This document shows positions 16,479 to 25,291 of a stretch of DNA of 55,000 nucleotides, piece after piece; positions within the stretch are counted from its first letter, which is position 1; each line of letters starts with the position of its first letter. Below the pieces are notes generated by a model. That model was not told the DNA's origin. It was given only the letters and a program-made list of their open reading frames with translations, and searched no databases. The stretch lies in contig JAIXPW010000051.1 of assembly GCA_027485995.1 (NCBI GenBank), positions 1-55,000 on the forward strand, written 5' to 3'. The position numbers and the translations under genes are program-made. This stretch comes from Verrucomicrobiaceae bacterium. GTDB lineage: Bacteria; Verrucomicrobiota; Verrucomicrobiia; Verrucomicrobiales; Akkermansiaceae.

Positions 16479-16811
16479 ATGAATGGCCGACTGACAACCC
16501 ACGTGCTCGATGTTTCGTCGGGCAGGCCCGCGTCCGGAGTGCGGATCCAGCTGTTCCGCGAAGGAAGGCTGGTTTGCGAACGCACGACGAATGCGGACGG
16601 GCGCTGTGATTCGCCGTTGCTGGAAGGGGAGGCGCTTGTTTCGGGCGGCTACGAGCTGGTGTTCTTCATCGGCGATTATTTCCGGGCGAAAGGGATCGAA
16701 AGTCCGTTTCTGGATGAAGTTCCCGTCCGGTTTCACGCGAAGGCGGGCGAGGGCTATCATGTGCCGCTGGTCTGCTCGCCCTGGTCCTACAGCACGTATC
16801 GCGGAAGCTGA
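16479..16811 (+). CDS. 5-hydroxyisourate hydrolase (transthyretin-like)
   Basis: A 110-residue protein of the normal HIU hydrolase length. ATG 16479 gives MNGRLTTHVLDVSSGRPASG, matching the family start (LTTHVLDxxxGxPA with the active-site His). Further features are LFREGRLVCERTTNADGRCD, the Arg/Asp region, and the diagnostic C-terminal tetrapeptide YRGS (S-T-Y-R-G-S). It hydrolyses 5-hydroxyisourate, the product of urate oxidase, to OHCU. It is the first gene of the + operon. The next gene begins 2 bp after its stop. Common symbols are hiuH, uraH and pucM. Confidence 0.92.
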   Translation: MNGRLTTHVLDVSSGRPASGVRIQLFREGRLVCERTTNADGRCDSPLLEGEALVSGGYELVFFIGDYFRAKGIESPFLDEVPVRFHAKAGEGYHVPLVCSPWSYSTYRGS

Positions 16812-16813
16812 TC

Positions 16814-18049
16814 ATGAGCACTCCGGCCGATTTCATCCTCCAGCAGGCTCTCGAACGCATCGAGACGCTCGGGGCCATCAGCGATGAGCCGGGGCGACTC
16901 ACGCGCACCTTCCTTTCTCCTGCGAATCGCCAGGCCGCCGCGACCTTGATGGGCTGGATGCAGGCGGCTGGCATGACGGTCTGCCATGACCGCACCGGCA
17001 CGATCCGTGGGGTGCTTTCGGGTTCGGAAAATGGTCCGCCGCTGTTGTTGGGTTCGCATTTCGACACGGTGATCGATGCCGGGAGATACGATGGGGCGCT
17101 GGGCTTGATTGTGGCGCTGGCGGCGATCGAGCGGCTGAATGCCGAAAACTTCATGCTGCCGATGCCGGTCCATGTGCTCGGTTTTTCCGACGAGGAAGGC
17201 ATCCGTTTTCATACCACTTATCTCGGCAGTCAGGGGGTGTGCGGGGAGTTCGATCTCAAGACCCTTTCCGCGACCGACAAGTCAGGGATGACCCTGGCGA
17301 ACTGCCTCGAGACCGAAGGCTGGGCCGAGGGCGCGAGCCGGATTCACTACGAGGCGGGTAGTACTTGCGGATATGTGGAAGTCCACATCGAGCAGGGCCG
17401 GGTGCTGGAAAGCATGGATCTGCCGGCCAGCGTGGTCACCGGGATTTGCGGCCAGACCCGGCTCGCGATCACTCTAACAGGTCGCACCGATCACGCCGGG
17501 ACGACCCCGATGCCGCTGCGTCGCGATGCGCTCGCCGGAGCGGCGGAGTGTTTCCTCGAACTGGAACGCACAGCCGCAGCGAATGTGCCGCTGGTGGCGA
17601 CCGTGGGAAAGATCTCGATCGAGCCGGGTGCCAGCAACTCGGTGCCGGGGCAAACAAGATTCACGATCGACCTGCGGCATCCCGATGACGCCCAACGCGC
17701 GAGATTTCACGCTGAGCTGCACGAACGCTGCACCGGCATCGCGGAAACCCGAGGCCTTGAGATCGATTGGCAGGTCGTGCAGGATCAGGACGCGGTCCAC
17801 TGCGATGAGGCCCTCACCGCGAGAATGGCCGGGGCCTTGCTGGCAGTCACTGGAACGTCAACTCGTCTTGCCAGCGGGGCCGGACATGATGGCGTCGCGA
17901 TGTCGAGAGTCGCGCCGATCGCGATGCTGTTCGTGAGGTCGCGCGATGGCCTGAGCCACCATCCTGACGAGTTCAGCTCGGCCGAGGACATTGCGATTGC
18001 GATTGAGGTCCTGGTGCGTTTTCTGAAATCCTTCGCCATCCGTTCATGA
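16814..18049 (+). CDS. allC: Allantoate amidohydrolase (M20 family)
   Basis: A 411-residue binuclear metal amidohydrolase. Motifs are LLLGSHFDTVIDAGRYDGALG (metal His/Asp and bridging Asp), VLGFSDEEGIRFHTTYLGS (EE pair), YVEVHIEQGRVLE, GRTDHAGTTPMPLRRDAL, and the C-terminal SGAGHDGVAMSRVAPIAMLF with LSHHPDEFSS. This set is characteristic of the allantoate amidohydrolase/carbamoylase group. It converts allantoate to ureidoglycine with release of ammonia and CO2. The stop overlaps the allantoinase start by 4 bp (ATGA), which suggests translational coupling. Confidence 0.88.
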   Translation: MSTPADFILQQALERIETLGAISDEPGRLTRTFLSPANRQAAATLMGWMQAAGMTVCHDRTGTIRGVLSGSENGPPLLLGSHFDTVIDAGRYDGALGLIVALAAIERLNAENFMLPMPVHVLGFSDEEGIRFHTTYLGSQGVCGEFDLKTLSATDKSGMTLANCLETEGWAEGASRIHYEAGSTCGYVEVHIEQGRVLESMDLPASVVTGICGQTRLAITLTGRTDHAGTTPMPLRRDALAGAAECFLELERTAAANVPLVATVGKISIEPGASNSVPGQTRFTIDLRHPDDAQRARFHAELHERCTGIAETRGLEIDWQVVQDQDAVHCDEALTARMAGALLAVTGTSTRLASGAGHDGVAMSRVAPIAMLFVRSRDGLSHHPDEFSSAEDIAIAIEVLVRFLKSFAIRS

Positions 18050-19374
18050 GTGATTTCGATACCTTGATCCATGGCATGGCCGTCACCCCCTACGGGCAGA
18101 CGGAGGTTTCGATCGGTGTGGTCGAGGGGCAGATCGCGGCCATCGGGTCGAAGGTGAAGGGCAAGGCGAAGCAGACCATCCAGGTCAAGGATGGGCTGAT
18201 CCTGCCGGGTTTCATCGATGCCCACGTGCATTTCAACGAGCCCGGTCGGACGGATTGGGAAGGTTTCGAAACCGGCTCGAGTGCCATCGCCGCAGGAGGC
18301 GCGACGACCTTTTTCGACATGCCGCTGAACTCCAGTCCGCCGGTGCTGGATCGGGCTTCGTTCGAGGAAAAGCGTCGCATCGGTGAACAGAAGTCGCGCG
18401 TCGATTTTGCGCTGTGGGGCGGACTGACTCCGGACTCGCTGGATCATCTCGAAGCCATGGCCGAGGCCGGAGCGATCGGCTTCAAGGCCTTCATGTGTCC
18501 GAGCGGTCTCGATGAGTTCGGTGCGGCGGATGCTTCCGTCCTGAAACGCGGCATGCGGATCGCGGCCAAGGTTGGCCTGCCGGTTGCGGTGCACGCGGAG
18601 GACCCGGATGTGATCGCCAAGCATCAGGCGGCACATCCTTGCCCAAGTCCCGGCACGATGGCGGACTGGCTCGACTCCCGTCCTGTGACGGCGGAGCTTT
18701 CCGCGATCCGTATCGCGATCGAACTCGCGGCCGAGACAGGCTGCAAGCTGCACATCGTCCATGTCACCTGTGCCGAGGGCATCGACCTTGTGGCCCAGGC
18801 GAAGCGCTCGGGTGTGGACGTCACGGTCGAAACCTGTCCGCATTACCTGCTGTTGGATCGCTCGGCGGCCATCGCCATCGGCCCCCGGGCGAAATGCGCG
18901 CCGCCGATCCGCGAGGTGGCCCGCGTGGAGGCACTTTGGGATCGGATGGAAACGGGCTCGATCGACACGCTCGGCTCCGATCACTCGCCCTCGCCACTTG
19001 ACATGAAGCAGGGCGACGACGTCTTCGCGATGTGGGGTGGGATCGCGGGTTGTCAGCACGGCTTTCCGCTTCTGTTAGATGGGAAATTCGGCGCGCTTGA
19101 TCCCTTCATGCTGGCGACACTGGCCTCGGCGAACGTGGCCGCGCGCTTCGGGCTGGCCGAAACCAAGGGCTGCCTCGCGGTCGGCATGGACGCGGATTTC
19201 TCGATCCTGCGGCGCAGGAGTCATGTCATCGCACAGGAGGATCTGTTGGACCGACACAAGCTTTCCCCTTATCTCGGAATGAACCTCCGCTGGGAGTTCG
19301 AGTCCACCTGGCTGCGCGGAAGCATCGTCACACCTGAAACCCGCGGACGCTTCGTTTTCCCCGCGAAAGACTGA
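18046..19374 (+). CDS. allB: Allantoinase
   Basis: A 442-residue cyclic amidohydrolase. Metal-ligand motifs are GFIDAHVHFNEPGR (HxH), GFKAFMCPSG with the bridging carboxylated Lys, VAVHAEDPDV, KLHIVHVTCAEG and TLGSDHSPSP (Asp). The FEPGR/HFNEPGRTDWEGFETG signature separates allantoinases from dihydroorotases and hydantoinases. It opens the allantoin ring to allantoate. Coupled to allC by a 4-bp overlap and followed after 13 bp by the ureidoglycine aminohydrolase gene. Confidence 0.92.
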   Translation: MSDFDTLIHGMAVTPYGQTEVSIGVVEGQIAAIGSKVKGKAKQTIQVKDGLILPGFIDAHVHFNEPGRTDWEGFETGSSAIAAGGATTFFDMPLNSSPPVLDRASFEEKRRIGEQKSRVDFALWGGLTPDSLDHLEAMAEAGAIGFKAFMCPSGLDEFGAADASVLKRGMRIAAKVGLPVAVHAEDPDVIAKHQAAHPCPSPGTMADWLDSRPVTAELSAIRIAIELAAETGCKLHIVHVTCAEGIDLVAQAKRSGVDVTVETCPHYLLLDRSAAIAIGPRAKCAPPIREVARVEALWDRMETGSIDTLGSDHSPSPLDMKQGDDVFAMWGGIAGCQHGFPLLLDGKFGALDPFMLATLASANVAARFGLAETKGCLAVGMDADFSILRRRSHVIAQEDLLDRHKLSPYLGMNLRWEFESTWLRGSIVTPETRGRFVFPAKD

Positions 19375-19387
19375 TTTTCCATTTCCC

Positions 19388-20125
19388 ATGAACGTCTTCG
19401 GAACCACCCGCACCACCGTCAAACAGCGCCACGCCCTCATCGCGGAAGACGGCCACGTGCCGAGCAGTTTTCCCGGTTGGGGGAACGCCACGGGCTTTGT
19501 GATGATCTCCCCGGCGATGGGCGCGAACCTTTCGCAGATCCTGATCCGCTTCGAGGCGGACGGGGGAGTGGCCCGCTATCCGGCCGATGATTGCGAGCAC
19601 GTGCTCTATGTGGAGAAAGGGGACTGCACGGCGACCTGGGACGATGGAGTGGTGCATCTTGAGGCCGGAGGATTCCTCTTCATGCCAGCGGGCCACTCGC
19701 TTCATCTTCAAGGCTCGGAAGGCACACGCATCACCGTGTTCACCAAGTTCTTTGAGGAAATCGAAGGCGTCGATCTGCCCCCCGTGGTGCATGGCAAGGC
19801 CTCCGACATCCCGGCGGAGCCCTTTCTCGGAAACGACAAGGCGCGCCTTCAGGTCCTGCTGCCGACCGATGCCCGCTTCGATCTGGCGATGAACATTTTC
19901 ACCTATCAGCCCGGGGCGACCCTGCCCTTCGTGGAAACCCACATCATGGAACACGGGCTGCTGATGCTTTCCGGCCAGGGAGTCTATCGTCTGGAGGAAG
20001 CCTACTACCCGGTGAAGGCCGGTGATGTGATCTGGATGGCTCCCTACTGCCCGCAATGGTTCGTCGCCATGGGTGACGAACCCGCCAGTTATCTCTACTA
20101 CAAGGATGTCAACCGTCTCCCATGA
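19388..20125 (+). CDS. allE: (S)-ureidoglycine aminohydrolase (bicupin)
   Basis: A 245-residue double-cupin protein, the usual length for AllE/YlbA/UGlyAH. The N-terminal cupin has CEHVLYVEKGDCTATWDDGV. The C-terminal cupin carries the manganese site: FVETHIMEHGLLMLSGQGVY (E-x-H...E-H-G) and YCPQWFVAMGDEP. It releases ammonia from (S)-ureidoglycine to give (S)-ureidoglycolate. Its place between allantoinase and an M20 hydrolase fits the plant-type route. The 3' end overlaps the next gene by 20 bp. Confidence 0.9.
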   Translation: MNVFGTTRTTVKQRHALIAEDGHVPSSFPGWGNATGFVMISPAMGANLSQILIRFEADGGVARYPADDCEHVLYVEKGDCTATWDDGVVHLEAGGFLFMPAGHSLHLQGSEGTRITVFTKFFEEIEGVDLPPVVHGKASDIPAEPFLGNDKARLQVLLPTDARFDLAMNIFTYQPGATLPFVETHIMEHGLLMLSGQGVYRLEEAYYPVKAGDVIWMAPYCPQWFVAMGDEPASYLYYKDVNRLP

Positions 20126-21350
20126 GTTTGTCAGTCGGCTCGATCTTGAGATCGAAGAGCTGTCCCTTATCTCCGCCCATCCGTCGCCGGCGGTGACGCG
20201 GGTTCTGTTTTCCGATGAGGATCTGAAGGCCCGCACCTGGCTGACAGGGCTTGCGGAAACGTCCGGTTTCTCGACGCGGACCGATGCGGTGGGAAATCTC
20301 TTCATCCGCTGGGAAGGTTCCGATTCGTCGCTGGCTCCCGTCGCGACCGGCTCGCACACCGATGCCATCCCGAATGCCGGGAAATACGACGGCGTCGTTG
20401 GTGTTCTCGGTGGGCTGGAGTCGATGCGGATGCTGAAGGAAAGCGGCTTCGAGCCCCGGCGATCGATCGAGCTGATCATGTTCACCGCCGAGGAGCCAAC
20501 CCGTTTTGGCATCGGATGTCTTGGCAGCCGGATGATGGCCGGCACCACCTCCGCCACGGCCGCGCGGAATCTCCGCGATCCGGAAGGCAAGGGGCTGGAG
20601 GACCTACGGAAAGCCGCCGGATGCGTCGGTGAACTCGACAGCGTGATGCTGGCAAACGGCGTCTATTCGGCCTTCGTCGAACTCCACATCGAGCAGGGCC
20701 CGATCCTCGAAGCGGAAGGCATCGACATCGGAGTTGTGGAAAAGATCGCCGCGCCCGCCGCCTTTCGCATCCGTCTAACAGGTCAGGGCGGTCATGCCGG
20801 TGCGGTGCTGATGCCGGGTCGCCGCGATGCCTTGCTCGCCGCTGCCGAGATCGCGCTGGTAGTTGAGAAAGCGGCTCTCGAAAGCGGCAGCCCTGACACG
20901 GTGGGAACCACTGGAGTCCTCAACGTGAAGCCCGGAGCGATCAACAGCATTCCTTGTGATGTGCTGATGGAAGTGGATTTCCGCGATACCGATCTGATCA
21001 CCCGCGAGCAGGCTTTGAAACAGATCCGCCGTGAAGGCGAGGCGATCTGCTCGCGACGCCAGATCGGCTTCGAATGGACCTTCATCAACGAGGACCCACC
21101 CGCGATCTGCGATCCGGGGCTGGTCGATCTCGCCCTCAAGGTCGCGGCCGAGGCGGGTTGCTCGACCAGGCGCATGATCAGCCGAGCCTATCACGACTCG
21201 CTCTTCATGGCCCGGCTCGCGCCCGTCACCATGATCTTCATTCCCTGCCACAAGGGCTACAGCCACCGACCCGATGAGTTCAGTTCGTCCGCTGCGATCC
21301 GCAAGGGCGTCGAGGTCCTGGCCGGGACGTTGAGATCGCTGGCAAGTTGA
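20106..21350 (+). CDS. Ureidoglycolate amidohydrolase (plant UAH-like, M20 family)
   Basis: A 414-residue M20-type amidohydrolase, a paralogue of the allC product. ATG 20106 was chosen; it overlaps allE by 20 bp. Motifs are VATGSHTDAIPNAGKYDGVVG, LIMFTAEEPTRFGIGCLGS, FVELHIEQGPILEAEG, GQGGHAGAVLMPGRRDALLA and FIPCHKGYSHRPDEFSS. The TDAIP...GKYDGVVGVLGG and EEPTRFGIGCLGSR strings match plant ureidoglycolate amidohydrolase more closely than allantoate amidohydrolases (EEG...). It would release glyoxylate, ammonia and CO2 from ureidoglycolate, completing the pathway. Confidence 0.82.
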   Translation: MSTVSHEFVSRLDLEIEELSLISAHPSPAVTRVLFSDEDLKARTWLTGLAETSGFSTRTDAVGNLFIRWEGSDSSLAPVATGSHTDAIPNAGKYDGVVGVLGGLESMRMLKESGFEPRRSIELIMFTAEEPTRFGIGCLGSRMMAGTTSATAARNLRDPEGKGLEDLRKAAGCVGELDSVMLANGVYSAFVELHIEQGPILEAEGIDIGVVEKIAAPAAFRIRLTGQGGHAGAVLMPGRRDALLAAAEIALVVEKAALESGSPDTVGTTGVLNVKPGAINSIPCDVLMEVDFRDTDLITREQALKQIRREGEAICSRRQIGFEWTFINEDPPAICDPGLVDLALKVAAEAGCSTRRMISRAYHDSLFMARLAPVTMIFIPCHKGYSHRPDEFSSSAAIRKGVEVLAGTLRSLAS

Positions 21351-21364
21351 TCATTTCGAATTTC

Positions 21365-24300
21365 ATGACCCCCACCTGTTCCCAGATCCTCCTCAATGGC
21401 GAGACGGTGGATGTCTCTGCCGTTCCGCTGCATGAGACGCTGCTGGATTTCCTCCGCAAGCGTGGGTTGACCGGCACGAAATGTGGATGCAACGAAGGCG
21501 ACTGCGGGGCCTGTTCGCTGCTGCTCGTGGAGCCGGATGGCGAACTGCGTTCGATCAACAGTTGCCTCGCGCTGGTGCAGTCGATGGCGGGTCGGGAAAT
21601 CCGCAGTGTCGAGGGCATCGCGTTGGCGGAAACGCTCCATCCAGCCCAGTCGGCGATGGTTTCCTGCAATGGCTCTCAATGCGGCTACTGCACGCCGGGC
21701 TTCATCGCCTCGATGGTCGAGGGCTGTCATCGCAAGTCGCCGCTCACCCAGGGAGATGTCGCCGATCAGCTTTGCGGAAACCTCTGCCGCTGCACGGGCT
21801 ACCGGCCTATCCGTGAGGCGATGCTTCAGGCGCTCGGTCAACGCGAGGAGCTTGCCGCGTGGTCGGGCGGTCATGCTCCTGGGGAGGTTGAGGCCGCTCC
21901 GGTCGAATCGCTGTTGGAAGACGGTGTCTTTCTCCGACCGGAAACCATTGAGCAGGCACTCATTTTCAAGTCTTCCCACCCCGATGCCGTCTTCATCGCA
22001 GGCGCCACCGAATTGGCGGTGCTAATCAACAAGCGCCATGTCCGTTATCCGGCGTTGATCTCACTCGACCGTATCGCTGCACTTCACGAGATTCTTGAAA
22101 CCGCGGACGCCTGGCACGTCGGAGCGGCCGCGCGATTGACCGATGTCGAGGCGGCGCTGAAGGGGAAATACCCGGCCCTCGATTCGATGTTCCGCTGGTT
22201 CGCCTCGCGACAGATCCGGCATCGCGCGACTCTTGGCGGCAACCTCGTCACCGCCTCACCGATCGGCGATAGCGCGCCGGTGTTGCTGGCGCTCGATGCC
22301 TCGGTCGTGCTCGTGTCCCACGAAGGCGAGCGCATCGTCCGGCTCTCGGAATTCTTCACCGGCTACCGCAGGACGGTCATGGCGGCGGATGAGTTGATGA
22401 AGGCGATCCTCATTCCGCACGAGGTTCCCGGTCGCACCGATTTCTTCAAGGTCTCCCGCCGTCGTGAAATGGACATCAGCATCGTCTCCGCCGCGATCCG
22501 GACGGTGGAGGATGACAAGGGCCTGGTGGCCGAGGCCCGGCTCGCCTTCGGTGGCGTTGCGGCCACTCCGCTGCGCGCGATGAAATCCGAGGCTGCATTG
22601 ATTGGTCGCAAGCTTGAGATCGACGAGGCCTTTCTTGATCTGTTGGAAAGCGAGTTCACACCCCTGTCCGATGTGAGATCCGGCGCGGCCTATCGCAAGC
22701 AGGTCATTCGTGGTCTGTTCGCCAAACACGTGGAGCCACCGGTCGAGGACGATGAATCCTGGTCCTCCGAGTTTCACAGCGGTTCTGGAGTGCCCCATGA
22801 AAGCGCGGTCGGCCACGTGACCGGTGCCGCCCGTTTCGTCAACGACGTGGCAATGAAGCGCGGCATGCTTTCCGTCTGGCCGGTCGTCTCGAAGGAGGCT
22901 CACGCCAGGATCAAACGCATCGACATTTCTGCCGCCCTCAAGATGCCCGGTGTGAGAACCGTGCTCCTCGCCAAGGACATCCCCGGACACAACAACGTTG
23001 GACCTGTTAGACATGATGAGCCGCTTTTCGCCGATGACGAGATCCTCTACCGCAGCCAGTTGATCGCTGCCGTGATCGGTGACTCGCTCGAGGCCTGTCG
23101 ACTCGCGGCGGACACCATGGTGATCGAGACCGAGCCGCTTCCGCTCATTCTCGGCCTCGACTCCGCCATCGCGGCGGGCTCGTTCCACACGGATCCCCAC
23201 GTGCTGGAACGCGGTGAGGTATCGACTGCGCTTGCAAAGTCCCCGCTCATCCTCGAGGGCGTCTTCAGCTTCGGAGGGCAGGAGCATTTCTATCTCGAAA
23301 CCCAGGCCGCGTGGGCGGAGCCGGATGGCGAGGGCGGAACCATCGTCCACAGCTCGACCCAGCACCCCTCGGAAATCCAGACGATCGTCGCCGAAGTGCT
23401 CGGCTGCACGAAGCATCGGGTCGTCGTCGAGTCGCCGCGCATGGGTGGCGGCTTTGGAGGCAAGGAGACCCAAGGGAATGCCTGGGCTGCGCTTTGTGCG
23501 CTGGCAGCCTCGATCACCGGTGAGGCCGTCGGCATCCAGCTCGACCGCGATCTCGACATGGAAATCACCGGTAAGCGCCATCCCTTTCATGCCCGCTACA
23601 AGGTCGGCTACGATGAGTCCGGCAAACTCCTCGCGGCGGAGGTCTTTCTCGTTTCCGACGGTGGCTGGTCGCTCGATCTTTCCCAGCCGGTGACGGATCG
23701 CGCCCTGTTCCATCTCGACAACGCCTACTACATCCCGCACGTCCGCTTTGAAGGTCGGGTGGCGAAAACGAACGTCACTTCGCAGACCGCCTTCCGTGGC
23801 TTTGGCGGGCCGCAGGGCATGCTGGTGATCGAGGAAATCCTTGGCCGCATCGCGCTGCGTCTCGGACTGCCTCCGGAGGACATCCGGGCCCGGAATTTCT
23901 ATCACGGCAGCGGCGAGACCAACACCACCCACTACGGCGAGGACATCGGCGACAACCGCCTTGCCAGGATCTGGAGTGAACTACTAGAGACGTCGGACTT
24001 TGTTTCACGCAGGCAGGCGATCACAGAATGGAACCTCGCGCATCCCTCTCGAAAGCGTGGGCTAGCCATCACGCCGCTGAAGTTCGGCATCAGCTTCACA
24101 CTCACTCATTACAACCAGGCTGGTGCGCTGGTGCTGATCTACGCCGATGGCAGCGTGCAGGTGAACCACGGCGGCACGGAAATGGGTCAGGGCCTTCATA
24201 CCAAGATCCTCGGCGTGGCCATGCGTGAACTTGGCCTGCCCGCCACGTCGATCCGCCTGATGCACACCCGCACCGACAAGGTGCCGAACACCTCGGCCAC

Positions 24301-25060
24301 GGCGGCGAGCTCCGGCTCCGATCTCAATGGCATGGCCGTCGCCGATGCCTGCCGCCAGCTTCGTGAGCGGCTGGCTCCGCTGGCAGCCGAACGACTCGGA
24401 TGCGCCGTAGAGGAAATCCGTTTCAGTGAGGGCCGCGTCACCGCGCTTGAAGGGGCGGGCATGACCTTCGCAGAACTCGCCACGCTCGCCTACACGCGAC
24501 GCCTCCAGCTTTCCGCCGCCGGGTTCTATGCGACGCCGGATTTGAAATGGGATTGGACTGTGGGGAAGGGGCGGCCCTTTCACTACTACGCCTTCGGAGC
24601 GGCGGTCAGCGAGGTGGAGCTCGATGGTCACACTGGCATGAACCGTGTACGCCGGGTCGATATCCTTCATGACGTCGGAAACTCCCTCAACGCCTCACTC
24701 GACCGCGGCCAGATCGAAGGGGCCTTCGTGCAGGGCCAGGGCTGGCTCACCTGTGAGGAACTGAAGTGGAACGACCAGGGCACGCTCCTGACCCACAGTG
24801 CCAGCACCTACGCCATCCCCGCGATCAGCGATGCTCCGACCGATTTCCGCGTCAGCCTTCTTTCCGACGCCGCCCAGGAAAAGACCATCCACGGCAGCAA
24901 GGCCGTCGGTGAACCTCCCTTCATGCTCGCCATTTCGGTGAGGGAAGCGATCCGCGATGCAGTCAGTGCCTTTGGGAAAGCAGATGACTTTGATCTGCCC
25001 TCGCCCTGCACGGGGGAGGGGGTGAAGTGGGTGATTGGCGGATCCTTCGAAGGAAAGTGA
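21365..25060 (+). CDS. Xanthine dehydrogenase, single-chain (FeS-FAD-molybdopterin)
   Basis: A 1231-residue protein carrying all cofactor domains in one chain, as in eukaryotic XDH. The first 2Fe-2S domain has GCNEGDCGACSLL. The second 2Fe-2S domain has QCGYCTPGFIASM and GNLCRCTGYRPI. The FAD domain (about 190-460) has IRHRATLGGNLVTASPIGDSAP. The molybdopterin domain (about 480-1215) has MGGGFGGKETQGN, TAFRGFGGPQGMLVIEEI and GTEMGQGLHTKI. ATG 21365 is preferred to TTG 21347. It oxidises hypoxanthine/xanthine to urate. It is the last gene of the operon. The final 20 residues cross a GC-rich hairpin and look non-homologous. Confidence 0.92.
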   Translation: MTPTCSQILLNGETVDVSAVPLHETLLDFLRKRGLTGTKCGCNEGDCGACSLLLVEPDGELRSINSCLALVQSMAGREIRSVEGIALAETLHPAQSAMVSCNGSQCGYCTPGFIASMVEGCHRKSPLTQGDVADQLCGNLCRCTGYRPIREAMLQALGQREELAAWSGGHAPGEVEAAPVESLLEDGVFLRPETIEQALIFKSSHPDAVFIAGATELAVLINKRHVRYPALISLDRIAALHEILETADAWHVGAAARLTDVEAALKGKYPALDSMFRWFASRQIRHRATLGGNLVTASPIGDSAPVLLALDASVVLVSHEGERIVRLSEFFTGYRRTVMAADELMKAILIPHEVPGRTDFFKVSRRREMDISIVSAAIRTVEDDKGLVAEARLAFGGVAATPLRAMKSEAALIGRKLEIDEAFLDLLESEFTPLSDVRSGAAYRKQVIRGLFAKHVEPPVEDDESWSSEFHSGSGVPHESAVGHVTGAARFVNDVAMKRGMLSVWPVVSKEAHARIKRIDISAALKMPGVRTVLLAKDIPGHNNVGPVRHDEPLFADDEILYRSQLIAAVIGDSLEACRLAADTMVIETEPLPLILGLDSAIAAGSFHTDPHVLERGEVSTALAKSPLILEGVFSFGGQEHFYLETQAAWAEPDGEGGTIVHSSTQHPSEIQTIVAEVLGCTKHRVVVESPRMGGGFGGKETQGNAWAALCALAASITGEAVGIQLDRDLDMEITGKRHPFHARYKVGYDESGKLLAAEVFLVSDGGWSLDLSQPVTDRALFHLDNAYYIPHVRFEGRVAKTNVTSQTAFRGFGGPQGMLVIEEILGRIALRLGLPPEDIRARNFYHGSGETNTTHYGEDIGDNRLARIWSELLETSDFVSRRQAITEWNLAHPSRKRGLAITPLKFGISFTLTHYNQAGALVLIYADGSVQVNHGGTEMGQGLHTKILGVAMRELGLPATSIRLMHTRTDKVPNTSATAASSGSDLNGMAVADACRQLRERLAPLAAERLGCAVEEIRFSEGRVTALEGAGMTFAELATLAYTRRLQLSAAGFYATPDLKWDWTVGKGRPFHYYAFGAAVSEVELDGHTGMNRVRRVDILHDVGNSLNASLDRGQIEGAFVQGQGWLTCEELKWNDQGTLLTHSASTYAIPAISDAPTDFRVSLLSDAAQEKTIHGSKAVGEPPFMLAISVREAIRDAVSAFGKADDFDLPSPCTGEGVKWVIGGSFEGK
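24998..25022. repeat. GC-rich palindromic insert at the xanthine dehydrogenase 3' end
   Basis: CCCTCGCCC and GGGGGAGGG form inverted arms around TGCAC. The sequence has the form of the CCCTC...GAGGG intergenic palindromes common in many bacteria. It encodes the atypical protein tail SPCTGEG. It lies about 40 bp before the stop and could help end transcription, but no U-run follows. Confidence 0.5.
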
Positions 25061-25291
25061 AACACCACGAAAGTCACGAAACAGGAAGCAATGGTGACGA
25101 TCTTGGTAATCACCTGATGAATGATTGCGACGCGATATGGAGACTCCTGATCTTCGTGATATCTCGTGAGGTTTGATGAATCTCGTGGCTCGTATCTCAG
25201 GATTCAAGATAAGCCTTACGCCTGAGGGACTCCGGGAAACGAGATTTGGAATTTCCCCCGCAGAAGCAAGGGAGCGGAGGTTCATCTTCGG
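25061..25291. other. Convergent gap with CACGAAA-type degenerate repeats
   Basis: No gene is seen. CCACGAAAGTCACGAAA (25064-25080) and TCTTCGTGATATCTCGTGAGG (about 25152-25172) are short, partly inverted repeats of a CACGA motif. The region separates the convergent xanthine dehydrogenase and acyl-ACP synthetase-like genes, so terminators are expected, but none is clear. Confidence 0.45.

Noticed and set aside
14651..16609. A 652-codon open frame on + across the aminotransferase and adenosine deaminase genes
   Set aside because: Antisense to two well-supported enzymes; Gly/Asp/His-rich composition typical of shadows of GC-rich genes.
22256..23932. A 558-codon open frame on - inside the xanthine dehydrogenase gene
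   Set aside because: Arg/Gly/His-rich shadow of a gene with all cofactor motifs on +.
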